8,715 bases of DNA from Pseudomonadota bacterium (GTDB taxonomy: Bacteria; Pseudomonadota; Alphaproteobacteria; Sphingomonadales; Sphingomonadaceae). Both the position numbers and the translations under genes were made by a program. This document shows, piece after piece, positions 1 to 6,502 of this stretch (its first letter is position 1; every line of letters begins with the position of its first letter). Where the stretch lies: positions 1 through 8,715 of the forward strand of contig JARXKR010000092.1 of NCBI GenBank assembly GCA_030271565.1. Direction: 5' to 3'. The notes under the pieces are model-generated. The model did no database searches. It saw only the letters and a program-made list of their open reading frames with translations, and was not told where the DNA came from.

Positions 1-1343
1 TGAGAAACGCATTCCGCGCTGCCGCGCTCTCCGCCCTGCTCCTTTCCACCGCCGCCAACGCCTCGCCGCCGCAAGGTTCGGGGGTGGCGTGGGATATCGT
101 TGCCGACCTGACCACCGAAATCGGGGCGCGGCTTGACGGTAGCCCGCGTGAGGCGGCGGCGCGCGATTGGGCGGTGGTGCGGCTGAATTCGCTGGGGTTC
201 AAGAACGTGCATATCGAGCCGTTCACGATTCCCGGGTTCGTGCGCGGCGCTGAATCGGCCATGCTGACCGGGCCTTATCCGCATAATTTGCACATCACCG
301 CGCTGGGTAATTCGGTGCCGACTCCCAAGGGCGGGCTGAGCGCCGAGGTGGTCTATTTCGCCTCGCTCGATGCGCTGAAGGCCGCGCCTGAGGGCTCGCT
401 GACCGGCAAAATCGCCTTCATCGACAACCAGATGCTGCCCAACCAGGACGGCTCGGGCTATGGCCCATATGGCAACGCCCGGCGGCAGGGCCCGGCGGTC
501 GCGGCAAGCAAAGGCGCAGTCGCGGCGGTGATCCGCTCGGCCGGGACCGATCACAACCGCGATCCCCATACCGGCGGGACCAATTTCCCCGCTGGCAGCC
601 GCTCGATTCCGGCGGGTGCAGTGTCCGCGCCCGATGCCGATCTGATCGCGCGGATCGCTGCGACGGGCAAATCGATGACGATCAATCTGGTGCTGGAAAG
701 CCATCCGCAGGCAAACATGCCTTCGGGCAACGTAATCGCCGATCTCCCGGGGCGAGATCCGTCGCTGCCGCCGGTGCTGGTAGCCTGTCATCTTGACAGC
801 TGGGACCTTGGCACCGGGGCGATCGATGACGGTGCTGGCTGCGCGATTGTTACCGCCGCAGCTATGCGCGCGCAGCAGGGCGGCCAGCCGCTGCGCACGA
901 TCCGGGTGCTATGGGCCGGGAGCGAGGAACTCGGCGGGTTCGGCGGGATCGCCTATGCCAAGGCCCACGCCACTGAGCCGCACGCGCTGGCGATGGAGAG
1001 CGATTTCGGCGCCGAACGGGTGTGGCGAGTCGATCTGAACTTTGCGCCCGCCAACAAGCCGCTGGGCGCCAAGGTCAGCGCGGCGCTGGCCCCGATGGGG
1101 ATCGTCACTGGCGCTGCGAAAGCTGGCGGAGGGACCGATGTCGAGCCGATCATCGCTGCGCAGAAGCTGGCGGTGGTCGATCTGCAGCAGGACGGCACCC
1201 GCTATTTCGATTTGCACCACACGCCTGACGATACGCTCGACAAGATCGATCCGGCGCAGCTTGAGCAAAACGTCGCGGCGTGGACTGCGGTGTTGAAGGT
1301 GTTGGCTAATGAGCCGGGGGTGATCGCGGCGCAGGGCGAGTAA
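1..1343 (+). CDS. Secreted M28-family zinc metallopeptidase (carboxypeptidase Q-like), start codon cut by one base
   Basis: Probable exported exopeptidase that hydrolyses peptides or dipeptides outside the cytoplasm using two zinc ions. The window opens with TG, in frame with this gene, so the start codon (probably ATG) begins one base upstream. The first residues then read MRNAFRAAALSALLLSTAANA, a signal peptide ending in an A-N-A cleavage site. A start at the in-frame GTG at 84 would lose this signal and is less likely. Numbered from the inferred start (about 447 residues), the M28 ligand and catalytic set is complete: H264 in HLDSWD, the D276/D277 pair in GAIDDGAG, E309/E310 in GSEELGGFGG, D335 in ESDFGA, and H406/H407 in HHTPDDT. 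HLDSWD followed by DDGAG is typical of the carboxypeptidase Q (PGCP) branch. The stretch at about residues 90-220 is probably an inserted PA-like domain. The substrate is unknown. The 3' end overlaps the convergent membrane-protein gene by 38 bp. Confidence 0.9.
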   Translation, partial: RNAFRAAALSALLLSTAANASPPQGSGVAWDIVADLTTEIGARLDGSPREAAARDWAVVRLNSLGFKNVHIEPFTIPGFVRGAESAMLTGPYPHNLHITALGNSVPTPKGGLSAEVVYFASLDALKAAPEGSLTGKIAFIDNQMLPNQDGSGYGPYGNARRQGPAVAASKGAVAAVIRSAGTDHNRDPHTGGTNFPAGSRSIPAGAVSAPDADLIARIAATGKSMTINLVLESHPQANMPSGNVIADLPGRDPSLPPVLVACHLDSWDLGTGAIDDGAGCAIVTAAAMRAQQGGQPLRTIRVLWAGSEELGGFGGIAYAKAHATEPHALAMESDFGAERVWRVDLNFAPANKPLGAKVSAALAPMGIVTGAAKAGGGTDVEPIIAAQKLAVVDLQQDGTRYFDLHHTPDDTLDKIDPAQLEQNVAAWTAVLKVLANEPGVIAAQGE

Positions 1344-2358
1344 TCGCAGCGTAAAGCTGGACCAGCGCGCGCGGCACCAGCGCCAGTCCGGCAAACCATG
1401 CCGGGATCAGCAGGAAGCCCCAGTAAAAGTTGTCGGGGCGCGAGAACACCGCGATCATCAGCGCATAGCCGCCGAGCAGCAGCACGGCGAACCGCCCGCC
1501 GCGCCCGTCGAGCGCCAGCCAGCCGAGCATCGGCAGCAGCGCCACCACCAGCGCGAACTTCATCGGCAAGGTGTGCAGCAAGGTGGTATTGACCAGCGCT
1601 AGCAACACCGCGCGCGGACCGAGACCGCCAGCCCATCCGGGCGAATGGAGGTCGGTCGGCAATTGCACCTGCACCACTTGCGCGGCATGCCAAGCAAGCC
1701 CGCAAGCAAACATCACTGCGACCACGGCCCAGGCCGCGAACTCTTGCCACCGCCGCTCCCACGCAGCGAAGGCGGCGGCAAGCAGCAGGAACGGCAAGGC
1801 CAGTTCGCGCATGGCCAAGGCGGCGGCAATCACCAGTACCGGCATCCACCATTTCGCGCGCGGCCACAGCGTCAGCCCCAATGCGAGAGTAAGCAGCAGG
1901 CCGGTCCACGCTTCGCTCATCGGGGTCAGGCTGGTCGCAATGGGGGCCATCGCGGCGACGGCGATCAGCCCTGCCGCGGCGAGCTTTTCGGCCCATATGA
2001 TCGGTGGAGGCAGAGCGAACAGCCACAACAGCACGATCACGATGAGCAAGCCAATCTCAGCCCGGTTGAGCCGGTCCCAGCCGAACTCGGCGGCGGCCAG
2101 ATAGAGCGTCGGTTCGCGCACGGTCACGAACGGCCGGGTCGGATAATGGTGCGCCCGCTGCAGCTCGCTCGCGGCCTGGTAATAGCCTTTGCCGCCCTCC
2201 ATCGCGCCGACGATATCGCGGAACAGCCGCATGTCGGTGTAATGGCCCGGCGCTGCTTTCGAGACCTTGCCCGGCGGCGTGGCCAGACACCACGCTGCCG
2301 CAGCAAGGAACACCACGATTACAAGGATCGCGAAGGGACGGGACAGACGCGCAAGCAT
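1306..2358 (-). CDS. Polytopic inner-membrane protein, possible GT-C-type glycosyltransferase
   Basis: A 350-residue integral membrane protein. The first hydrophobic helix (about residues 9-27) is followed by a large loop (about 28-100) and then eight to nine further hydrophobic segments up to residue 340. The loop contains D42 and D48, then GGKGYY, HYPTRP and R81-E82-P83. This pattern (acidic residues, G-x-YY, then R-x-P before the next helix) resembles the first periplasmic loop of GT-C enzymes that use polyprenyl-phosphate sugars. M183-R184-E185 within a hydrophobic region and a PDNFYWGF stretch near residues 308-315 look conserved, but I cannot name the family. Glycosyl transfer is an inference from topology and loop pattern only. 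The start is ATG at 2358, preceded by a weak AGGG and a GGAG further upstream. The gene lies 50 bp downstream of the DUF1501 remnant on the same strand, so it may once have been the last gene of that operon. It converges with the peptidase gene, and its last 38 bp lie inside it. Confidence 0.75.
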   Translation of the reverse strand: MLARLSRPFAILVIVVFLAAAAWCLATPPGKVSKAAPGHYTDMRLFRDIVGAMEGGKGYYQAASELQRAHHYPTRPFVTVREPTLYLAAAEFGWDRLNRAEIGLLIVIVLLWLFALPPPIIWAEKLAAAGLIAVAAMAPIATSLTPMSEAWTGLLLTLALGLTLWPRAKWWMPVLVIAAALAMRELALPFLLLAAAFAAWERRWQEFAAWAVVAVMFACGLAWHAAQVVQVQLPTDLHSPGWAGGLGPRAVLLALVNTTLLHTLPMKFALVVALLPMLGWLALDGRGGRFAVLLLGGYALMIAVFSRPDNFYWGFLLIPAWFAGLALVPRALVQLYAAITRPAPRSPPAH

Positions 2359-2408
2359 GCGCCCTGTTCACTCCAGCCGGAGCGAAGTGGCAAGCAGTTC
2401 CGGCGGAG

Positions 2409-2906
2409 CTATCCCCGGATCAGCCCCGACAAGTTGCCGCTGCTGCTGCCGGGGAACAGCTTGGGCACCGCCATAGCCGGATCGAGCGCGAAGTGCGCGG
2501 CGACCGCACCGCCGATCAGTGCATCGAGGCTGGTGGTCGGCTTGAGGTCGCGGCTTTCGCACAGACTGGCCTGCGCAAGGCCCGGCCAGTCGCTGAGGAT
2601 CCGCCCGCCGAGCACCGTTCCGCCCGCGAGCATCGCCAGCGAGGCTGTGCCGTGATCGGTCCCGCCGGTGCCGTTGACTGCTGCGGTACGGCCAAATTCG
2701 GTTGCGACCACGACCAGCGTGTCGCTCCAGCCCGGGCCCAAGCTGTCGCGCAGCGCGGCGAGCATCGCATCGAGCCCGGTAAGCTGCGCGTTCAATCGTG
2801 CGCGCAGCCCGGAATGGGTGTCCCAGCCGGTGGTCTCGACCATCACCACTTGCGCGCCCTGCGCTCCCGCCATCAGGTTCGCAATTAATGCTCCGGCGGT
2901 CCGGGC
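2409..2906 (-). pseudogene. C-terminal remnant of a DUF1501 family protein
   Basis: The open frame encodes about the last 165 residues of a DUF1501 protein, a family of roughly 400 residues that is usually exported by the Tat system and distantly related to the sulfatase/alkaline phosphatase fold. Recognisable family segments, in order, are VVMVETTGWDTHSG, LVVVATEFGRT, NGTGGTDHGTA, GGRILSDWPGL, RDLKPTTSLDALI and a C-terminal LFPGSS. The first ATG in this frame is at 2873, but family-like sequence continues upstream of it (ARTAGALIANL, to about 2906) with no start codon or ribosome binding site of its own. The N-terminal half, including the twin-arginine signal, is absent. Immediately upstream lies the start of a DUF1800 gene in another frame, so this piece is what remains downstream of an internal deletion. 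It is unlikely to be translated into a working protein. Confidence 0.85.
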
Positions 2907-3171
2907 ATGCCAGCCGCCTTGCCTTGCTGCTTCATCGTCTTGGGATCGGAGCCGGTTTGCTTGGCTTCGGCCTTCAAGTCCCTCTTTTCGTCACGGCTAT
3001 CACGCAGCATCTCGATCAATCTGCCCGACGGCAGCGCAGTGGCGATGGCGGCAGGGCACGGATCGAATTTGCTCAGCTGATCGGTCAGCCAGCGGTGCGG
3101 GTCATCAGGCACCGCCTCACCCAGCATTGCGCCAAGGCCGAAGCGGTTCAGGCTCGTGCGCTGTCAGCCAT
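2885..3171 (-). pseudogene. N-terminal remnant of a DUF1800 family protein, frameshifted and truncated
   Basis: DUF1800 proteins are typically around 450-600 residues and are often encoded just upstream of a DUF1501 gene. Here only about 90 codons remain. The natural start appears to be ATG at 3171, with GGGAG six bases upstream and a reading MADSARA. That frame stops at TGA 3150-3148. The family-like sequence LNRFGLGAMLGEAVPDDPHRW...LSKFDPCPAAI continues in another frame from about 3151, so one base is missing (or two are extra) between codons 6 and 8. In that second frame a TGA lies just upstream, and no ATG precedes the one at 3127. The frame then passes through a Lys/Gln-rich stretch and stops at 2885 after MPGPPEH. 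The next recognisable sequence, in a different frame, is the C-terminal part of DUF1501. Most of DUF1800 is therefore missing. The frameshift could in principle be a sequencing error; the large truncation could not. Confidence 0.8.
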
Positions 3172-3316
3172 AGGTGCTCCCGTTGCAACCGAGGGGACAC
3201 TGGGCGGCGGACATCGCGGTGTCACTGCGCAAAATGTAATTCATTGTCGCGTCAAATTGCAAAATCAGTCCAGTTCGCTCTTGCAATTTATAACTATGCT
3301 TATTAAATGCACGGCT
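3172..3316. promoter_or_regulatory. Divergent intergenic region with a perfect 9-bp inverted repeat, likely MarR operator
   Basis: This region separates the leftward DUF1800 remnant from the rightward marR-emrAB operon. From about 3230 it is clearly more AT-rich than its surroundings. It carries AAATTGCAA at 3254-3262 and its exact reverse complement TTGCAATTT at 3281-3289, separated by 18 bp. Each arm contains the self-complementary TTGCAA. A third TTGCAA lies within the 8-bp palindrome GTTGCAAC at 3182-3189, and AATG-TAATT-CATT at 3233-3245 is a further small inverted repeat. A possible -10 box TATAAC (3289-3294) abuts the right arm, but no good -35 stands at the right distance. MarR proteins commonly bind such palindromes over their own promoter, so autorepression of the efflux operon is a reasonable inference. 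Binding itself is not shown by the sequence. Confidence 0.5.
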
Positions 3317-3763
3317 ATGAAAGAAAGTTCATTCGCCATGATCGGGGATATATCGCGGCTCGCACGGCGTGCGTTCGATGCGCGCGCGCGTGAAATCGGT
3401 GTGACCCGACCGCAATGGCAGGTGCTTGTCACGCTCAATCGCCATGAAGGCGTGAACCAGGGCGGGCTCGCCGAATTGCTCGATGTGGAGCCAATTACGG
3501 TGTGCCGGATGGTTGACCGGTTGCAGGAAGCCGATCTGGTCGAGCGACGCCGCGATCCATCCGATCGCCGCTCGTGGCGCCTGTTCCTGACCGACAAAGC
3601 GGCGGCATTGCTCGCGCAGTTGCAACCGCTTGGGGAGCAGCTCGAGACTGAAGCGTTTGAGGGAATCAGCAGCGAAGAGCGCGCCGCAGTATGGGCCACG
3701 CTCGGTCGGCTGCGTAGCAATCTGGTGCCGCGCGCGCCCGGCAAGGTGGCGTCCAATGGCTGA
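3317..3763 (+). CDS. MarR-family transcriptional regulator of the adjacent efflux operon
   Basis: A 148-residue winged helix-turn-helix repressor of the usual MarR length. The N-terminal dimerisation helix (about residues 5-27, ending FDARAREIGVT) leads into RPQWQVLVTLNRHEG. The helix-turn-helix spans GGLAELLDVEPITVCRMVDRLQ (about 49-70). The wing is ERRRDPSDRRSWRLFLT (about 76-92), with the conserved D-x-R-R pattern, and a C-terminal dimer helix follows. I chose ATG 3317 (MKESSF) because the family N-terminus starts about there. If the nearby TATAAC is the -10 box, the earlier ATG at 3296 would lie too close to or upstream of the transcript start. No clear Shine-Dalgarno precedes either ATG. 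The much longer open frame upstream runs through the DUF1800 remnant and intergenic region and is not coding. The gene overlaps the adaptor gene by 8 bp, which ties it to the pump as an EmrR-like regulator, presumably released by the pump's substrates. Confidence 0.9.
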   Translation: MKESSFAMIGDISRLARRAFDARAREIGVTRPQWQVLVTLNRHEGVNQGGLAELLDVEPITVCRMVDRLQEADLVERRRDPSDRRSWRLFLTDKAAALLAQLQPLGEQLETEAFEGISSEERAAVWATLGRLRSNLVPRAPGKVASNG

Positions 3764-4865
3764 AAGCGATCCCAAATTCGACCAGGCAGCCGCAGCTGTG
3801 ACTCCGCAATCGCCCCAGCTTGTGGAAGAAGAAGTGATCGTGCCGGAAGAACTCAAGCCCAGGCGCAAATGGGGCCGGCTCGCGCTGATGCTCTCGCTGC
3901 CGCTCGCACTGATCATCGGCGGGGTGGTCTATTGGCGCAGCCTGCAAGGTGAAGTCTCGACCGATAACGCCTATGTCCACCTCGACAAGGTTTCGGTCAG
4001 TGCCGAGGTTGGCGGCAAGATTACCGCAGTGATGGTCAAGGAAAACCAGCATGTAAATGCCGGTGACCTGCTGTTCCGGATCGACCCGCAGCCGTTCCAG
4101 TTGCAGCTGGCGCAATCCGATGCCGCGATTGCGACCGCGCAGGCGAACCAGACCGCGCTCGCCAGTTCGAGCGCCTTGTCGGGCGCCGATGTCTCGGCAG
4201 CGCAGGAGCAGATTGCTTTCGCGCGTTCTAACCTGTCGCGGCAGGAAGCATTGTGGAAGCGCGGGTTCACTACCAAGGCGGCTTATGAAGCGGCGCAGCA
4301 CCAGGTCGCGATCGGCCAGGACGCATTGCGTCTGGCGCAGGCCAAGGGCCAGGAAGCAGCAGCCAAACTGTCGACCGGATCACAGGTTCCGGGCGTGTTC
4401 CCGCAAGTCGCGGCCGCACGGGCCCAGCGACAGGTGGTCGAGCTCAGCTTGTCGCGCACCGAAGTGCGCGCGCCGGTCGGCGGACAAGTCAGCCAGGCGA
4501 GCCGGCTGCAGATCGGACAGGAACTGATTTCGGGACTGCCGGTGATCACGCTGGTAGCCGACGGCTCGGCCTACATCGAGGCCAATTTCAAGGAAACCGA
4601 CCTGGCCGAAATGCGGTTGGGCCAGCCTGCGGAGATCAAGTTCGACGCTTATCCGGGGCTCAAGCTCAAGGCGCATGTGCTCTCGATCGGTGCAGGAACC
4701 GGCAGCGAATTCTCGGTCCTTCCGGCGCAGAACGCGACCGGCAACTGGGTCAAGGTAACCCAGCGGGTGCCGGTGCGGATCGTGCTCGACGAACCGTGCC
4801 CGCGGCCGCTGATCGCCGGGCTTTCGGTCCATGTGACGGTCTTTACCGACGGCCGGGCGCGCTAG
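3756..4865 (+). CDS. emrA: EmrA/HlyD-family membrane fusion protein (efflux periplasmic adaptor)
   Basis: The 369-residue periplasmic adaptor links an inner-membrane MFS pump to an outer-membrane channel. A cytoplasmic N-terminus rich in Glu and Pro (1-39) is followed by one transmembrane helix (about 41-60). Then come VSTDNAYVHLDKVSVSAEVGG (about 67-87) and the first half of the lipoyl/barrel-sandwich domain, including VKENQHVNAGDLLFRIDP. An alpha-helical hairpin follows (about 115-230, Ala/Gln-rich, suited to coiled coil). The second lipoyl half begins SRTEVRAPVGGQV. The beta-barrel contains NFKETDLAEMRLGQPAEIKFDAYPG, and the EmrA-type signature GTGSEFSVLPAQNATGNWVKV sits near 314-334. The start at ATG 3756 has AAGG seven bases upstream and lies inside the end of marR (ATGGCTGA overlap), suggesting translational coupling. 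The in-frame opening further upstream lies inside marR and is not used. No TolC-like channel is encoded in the window. Confidence 0.92.
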   Translation: MAESDPKFDQAAAAVTPQSPQLVEEEVIVPEELKPRRKWGRLALMLSLPLALIIGGVVYWRSLQGEVSTDNAYVHLDKVSVSAEVGGKITAVMVKENQHVNAGDLLFRIDPQPFQLQLAQSDAAIATAQANQTALASSSALSGADVSAAQEQIAFARSNLSRQEALWKRGFTTKAAYEAAQHQVAIGQDALRLAQAKGQEAAAKLSTGSQVPGVFPQVAAARAQRQVVELSLSRTEVRAPVGGQVSQASRLQIGQELISGLPVITLVADGSAYIEANFKETDLAEMRLGQPAEIKFDAYPGLKLKAHVLSIGAGTGSEFSVLPAQNATGNWVKVTQRVPVRIVLDEPCPRPLIAGLSVHVTVFTDGRAR

Positions 4866-4876
4866 GCGAAAAAGCA

Positions 4877-6502
4877 GTGGCAACGGCTGCCTCCGCTTCG
4901 GGCCGCGCTGCGCCAAAGGGCGCCGGGCCACGACTGCTGACCGCGGCAGACGACGTTGCCACCCTGCCGGTCGCAAACCCGCTGCTGGTGGCAATCGGGG
5001 TGATGCTCGCCTCGCTGCTGCAGGTGCTCGACACCACGATCGCCAATGTCGCCATTCCGCACATGCAGTCTTCGCTCGGTGCAACCTCGGACGAGATCAG
5101 CTGGGTCCTGACCAGCTATATCGTAGCGGTTGCTGTGGCGATGCCGATCACTGGCTGGCTGGCCGACCGGATCGGGTCGCGGCGGCTGTTCATGCTGTCC
5201 GTTGCCGGGTTCGTGCTCTCGTCGATGCTGTGCGGAATGGCGCAAAACGTGGGGCAGATGGTGCTGTTCCGCGCGCTGCAAGGTGCGACCGGGGCTTTTA
5301 TCGGCCCGCTCAGCCAGGCCGCGATGATCGATACCAACAAGCCCTCGCGCCAATCGCAGATGATGGCGGTGTGGGGGATGGGGATCATGGTCGGGCCGAT
5401 CCTCGGGCCGATCCTGGGCGGCTACCTGACCGAAAACTGGAACTGGCGTGCGGTGTTCTACGTCAACGTGCCGCTCGGCATCTTGTCGTTAGTCATCATG
5501 GCGGCAACCTTGCCCTCGCGCGATCTGGTGCGGCGCAAATTCGACAGTTTCGGCTTTGTGCTGGTAGCGCTGGCGCTGACTGCGCTGCAATTGCTGCTCG
5601 ACCGCGGCAACCACATCGACTGGTTTGAGGCGAAGGAGGCGTGGATCTACGCAGTCCTGGCGATTTCTGCGGCGTGGATGGCTGTCATTCATTTCGCCAC
5701 TGCGCGTGAACCGTTGTTCCATCGGCAACTGTTCGCCGACCCAAATTATGTTTTCGGACTGATCTTCAGCCTGGTGATCGGGGTGGTGATGTTCGCGACC
5801 ATGGCGCTGCTGCCGCCGATGCTGCAGCGCTTATTCGGGTACGGCGTGATCGATACCGGCGAAGCGCTGATGCCGCGCGGGATCGGGACGCTGATGACGA
5901 TGCAGTTTTCGGGCTATATCCTGCGCAAAGGCTTCGACCCGAGAATCCTGATCGCGGCGGGCTTCAGCATTGCGGCGTTTTCGCTGTGGGAAATGGCCTC
6001 GTGGTCGCTGGAGACCGACTATTCGCACATAGCCTCGTCGGGATTCCTGCAAGGGATCGGCATGGGGCTGGTGTTCATCCCGCTTAATGCCAGCGCCTTT
6101 GCCACTTTGCCGCCGATGCTGCGCACCGATGGATCGAGCCTGCTCAACCTGTCACGTTCACTCGGCTCGTCGGTAGGGATCTCGATCGTCACATCGCAGC
6201 TAGCGCATAACCTTCAGGTCAGCCATTCCGACCTTGCCGCGCATGTCACGTCCTCGTTCACCGATATCATCGACGTCGCGACAGTTGATCGGTTCCAGTC
6301 GTTCGGGGAAGCTGGACTTGCCTACATCGACGCGATGATAAACCGGCAGGCAGCAATGATCGCCTATGTCGACGATTTCTACCTGATGATGTGGCTCAGC
6401 CTGGCGGCTGTTCCGCTGGTCATATTCATGAGCAAGGCCGACCTGCGGCGCCGGGTAAGATCAGACGACGATTCGGCGCCGGCGGCGGACGTGCCGCACT
6501 AA
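4877..6502 (+). CDS. emrB: DHA2-family MFS multidrug efflux transporter (EmrB-like, 14 TM)
   Basis: A proton-driven drug exporter of 541 residues, the usual size for EmrB/QacA-type DHA2 transporters. After a hydrophilic N-terminus of about 33 residues, the first helix ends in motif D1, LDTTIANVAIPHM (D52). Motif A, GWLADRIGSRR, follows at about 93-103. Motif C, GPILGPILGG, lies at about 173-182 and is followed by NWRAVFYVNVPLGI, as in other members. Further hydrophobic segments continue to about residue 520, consistent with 14 helices, and the tail is short and charged. The start is GTG 4877, 11 bp after the adaptor stop, with AGGCG upstream as a modest ribosome binding site. An in-frame opening from 4796 overlaps the adaptor gene and would add residues with no family counterpart. 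The pump probably works with the EmrA-like adaptor and is controlled by the MarR protein. Substrates cannot be read from sequence. The gene ends 4 bp inside the convergent CoA-transferase gene. Confidence 0.93.
   Translation: MATAASASGRAAPKGAGPRLLTAADDVATLPVANPLLVAIGVMLASLLQVLDTTIANVAIPHMQSSLGATSDEISWVLTSYIVAVAVAMPITGWLADRIGSRRLFMLSVAGFVLSSMLCGMAQNVGQMVLFRALQGATGAFIGPLSQAAMIDTNKPSRQSQMMAVWGMGIMVGPILGPILGGYLTENWNWRAVFYVNVPLGILSLVIMAATLPSRDLVRRKFDSFGFVLVALALTALQLLLDRGNHIDWFEAKEAWIYAVLAISAAWMAVIHFATAREPLFHRQLFADPNYVFGLIFSLVIGVVMFATMALLPPMLQRLFGYGVIDTGEALMPRGIGTLMTMQFSGYILRKGFDPRILIAAGFSIAAFSLWEMASWSLETDYSHIASSGFLQGIGMGLVFIPLNASAFATLPPMLRTDGSSLLNLSRSLGSSVGISIVTSQLAHNLQVSHSDLAAHVTSSFTDIIDVATVDRFQSFGEAGLAYIDAMINRQAAMIAYVDDFYLMMWLSLAAVPLVIFMSKADLRRRVRSDDDSAPAADVPH

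Noticed and set aside
84..86. GTG at 84 as the start of the M28 peptidase
   Set aside because: The frame is open to the window edge and encodes a convincing signal peptide whose start codon begins one base before position 1.
2370..2385. CTCC-AGCC-GGAG palindrome between the DUF1501 remnant and the membrane-protein gene as a terminator
   Set aside because: The stem is only about four pairs and no T-run follows on either strand.
1571..2655. Long plus-strand open frames opposite the membrane protein and DUF1501 remnant
   Set aside because: Translations are rich in Arg, Gln, His and Ala with no domain-like pattern and run antisense to better supported genes.
3257..3294. A complete sigma-70-type promoter for marR with TTGCAA as -35 and TATAAC as -10
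   Set aside because: The spacing is 26 bp, too long. Only the -10-like box is kept, as a weak possibility.
2798..3316. Long in-frame opening upstream of the MarR start
   Set aside because: It runs antisense through the DUF1800/DUF1501 remnants and the intergenic region, has no MarR-like sequence before MKESSF, and reflects GC-rich antisense openness.
3317..6502. The efflux operon as a novel system
   Set aside because: All three genes fit the well-known emrRAB arrangement, with family motifs intact.
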